A DNA stretch of 5,968 nt from a bacterium (GTDB lineage Bacteria > UBA9089). The notes below the pieces were generated by a model. The model saw only the letters and a program-made list of their open reading frames with translations. It ran no database searches and was not told the DNA's origin. A program made the position numbers and the translations under genes. Location: NCBI GenBank assembly GCA_003485015.1, contig DNCN01000099.1, positions 1 through 5,968 on the forward strand, given 5' to 3'. This document shows positions 5,335 to 5,968 of this stretch, in pieces (position 1 is the stretch's first letter; the number at the start of each line of letters is the position of its first letter).

Positions 5335-5968
5335 CTAAAGATTGGATTCTAACTCTTTTATTTTTGTTGTTTCACCCATTATGATGAATATATCACCGGG
5401 TTGAATCAAGGCATTAGGTGGTGGATTGAATATATATTTATCAGCAAACTCTTTTTTTGCTAAAATTATGAGATTATATCTATTTTGCAGGTCAATTTGA
5501 GCCAGGGTAGAATTAATGAACTTAGATTCGGGCGGTATAACTACTTCATCTATTCTTAAAACAGTTTTAGTCTCCCTGAGCATTGTATCCAAAAAAGAGA
5601 CAACTGTGGGCCTAAGCATTACAGAAGCCATTCTTAATGCACCTATAGCAGTAGTAGAAACGACTTCTGATGCGCCTGCACGGATAAACTTTTCTCTGTT
5701 TATTTCTTCTTCTGATTTAGCAACGATGCGTAAACTAGGATTTAGCATTCTTGCTGTAACAGTCATAAATAAATTCTCTTCGTCAGAAGTCAGACAGGTT
5801 ATCAATCCTTTTGCTGACTCTATTTTAGATTTTATTAATATTTCATCATTAGTAGCATCCCCATTTATGTATAATATATGGTATTCTTCAAGCCAGGATA
5901 TTTGGTCTTTATTTTTTTCTATTACAACAAAATTTTCTTTCATTTTGAGGAATTCGTGAATAATATAT
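5335..5968 (-). CDS. RCK/TrkA-type potassium-channel regulatory protein (5' end beyond window)
   Basis: This is the C-terminal part of a protein with a nucleotide-binding RCK_N (TrkA-N) domain and an RCK_C (TrkA-C) domain, which gate potassium channels or transporters at the cytoplasmic face of the membrane. Counting from the first whole codon at 5967, FVVIEKN at 13-19 is the second Rossmann strand with the ribose-contacting acid Glu17. GDAT is at 36-39, TSDEENLF at 60-67, and LNPSLRIVAKS at 75-85. The RCK_C domain spans about 135-210 and ends in QPGDIFIIMGETTKIKELE. The frame stays open to the window edge with RCK-like sequence (HEFLK) before the ATG at 5943, and the GxGxxG loop is missing, so the true start lies off the edge. 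The missing part may also include two membrane helices and a pore, as in Kch-type channels, or it may be a Trk-system TrkA. The gene ends 61 bp before the ATG of the BtrH-like gene. Confidence 0.88.
   Translation of the reverse strand, partial: YIIHEFLKMKENFVVIEKNKDQISWLEEYHILYINGDATNDEILIKSKIESAKGLITCLTSDEENLFMTVTARMLNPSLRIVAKSEEEINREKFIRAGASEVVSTTAIGALRMASVMLRPTVVSFLDTMLRETKTVLRIDEVVIPPESKFINSTLAQIDLQNRYNLIILAKKEFADKYIFNPPPNALIQPGDIFIIMGETTKIKELESNL

Noticed and set aside
5310..5365. Separate promoter for the BtrH-like gene (TATAAC near 5325-5330)
   Set aside because: The -10-like box has only a poor -35 partner (TTAGAA) at a 15-bp spacing. Co-transcription with the RCK gene is simpler.
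5516..5959. Plus-strand 147-codon open frame opposite the RCK gene
   Set aside because: It is antisense to a frame with clear RCK_N/RCK_C motifs, and its translation looks like a reverse-frame artefact.

Overview
The window carries part of a Wood-Ljungdahl (reductive acetyl-CoA) gene cluster, so the organism is very probably a strictly anaerobic bacterium that fixes or oxidises C1 units through this pathway, such as an acetogen, an autotrophic sulfate reducer or a related uncultivated lineage. Base composition is moderate, somewhat below half G+C by eye. The formate-tetrahydrofolate ligase is of the longer type that I associate with Desulfobacterota and some candidate phyla. That points to an affiliation but does not prove one. 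All six genes I can support lie on the minus strand, so transcription runs from high to low coordinates. No plus-strand gene, tRNA, rRNA, CRISPR array or mobile element was seen.

Right part (5968 to 4119): the 5'-truncated end of an RCK/TrkA-type potassium-channel regulatory protein is followed closely by a BtrH-N/DUF4872 protein with a papain-like Cys/His/Asp constellation. These two genes are close enough to be co-transcribed. Parts of this region, especially the RCK gene, are visibly more A+T-rich than the C1 genes.

Middle (4118 to 3789): a 330-bp non-coding stretch holds a good sigma70-type promoter for the C1 operon (-35 TTGACG, 17-bp spacer, extended -10 TGATAAATT). The promoter is preceded by A/T tracts resembling an UP element and followed by a leader with a 6-bp G/C-rich hairpin. 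The same stretch contains a protein-like open frame with no start codon, which may be gene debris.

Left part (3788 to 1): fhs, folD, cooC and the first 76 codons of acsE form a compact operon with gaps of 49, 25 and 61 bp. Fhs attaches formate to tetrahydrofolate. FolD converts formyl-THF through methenyl- to methylene-THF. AcsE moves the methyl group of methyl-THF to the corrinoid iron-sulfur protein. CooC is the ATPase that helps insert nickel into CO dehydrogenase/acetyl-CoA synthase, which receives that methyl group. Methylene-THF reductase and the CODH/ACS subunits are not in the window and would be expected beyond position 1 or elsewhere in the genome.
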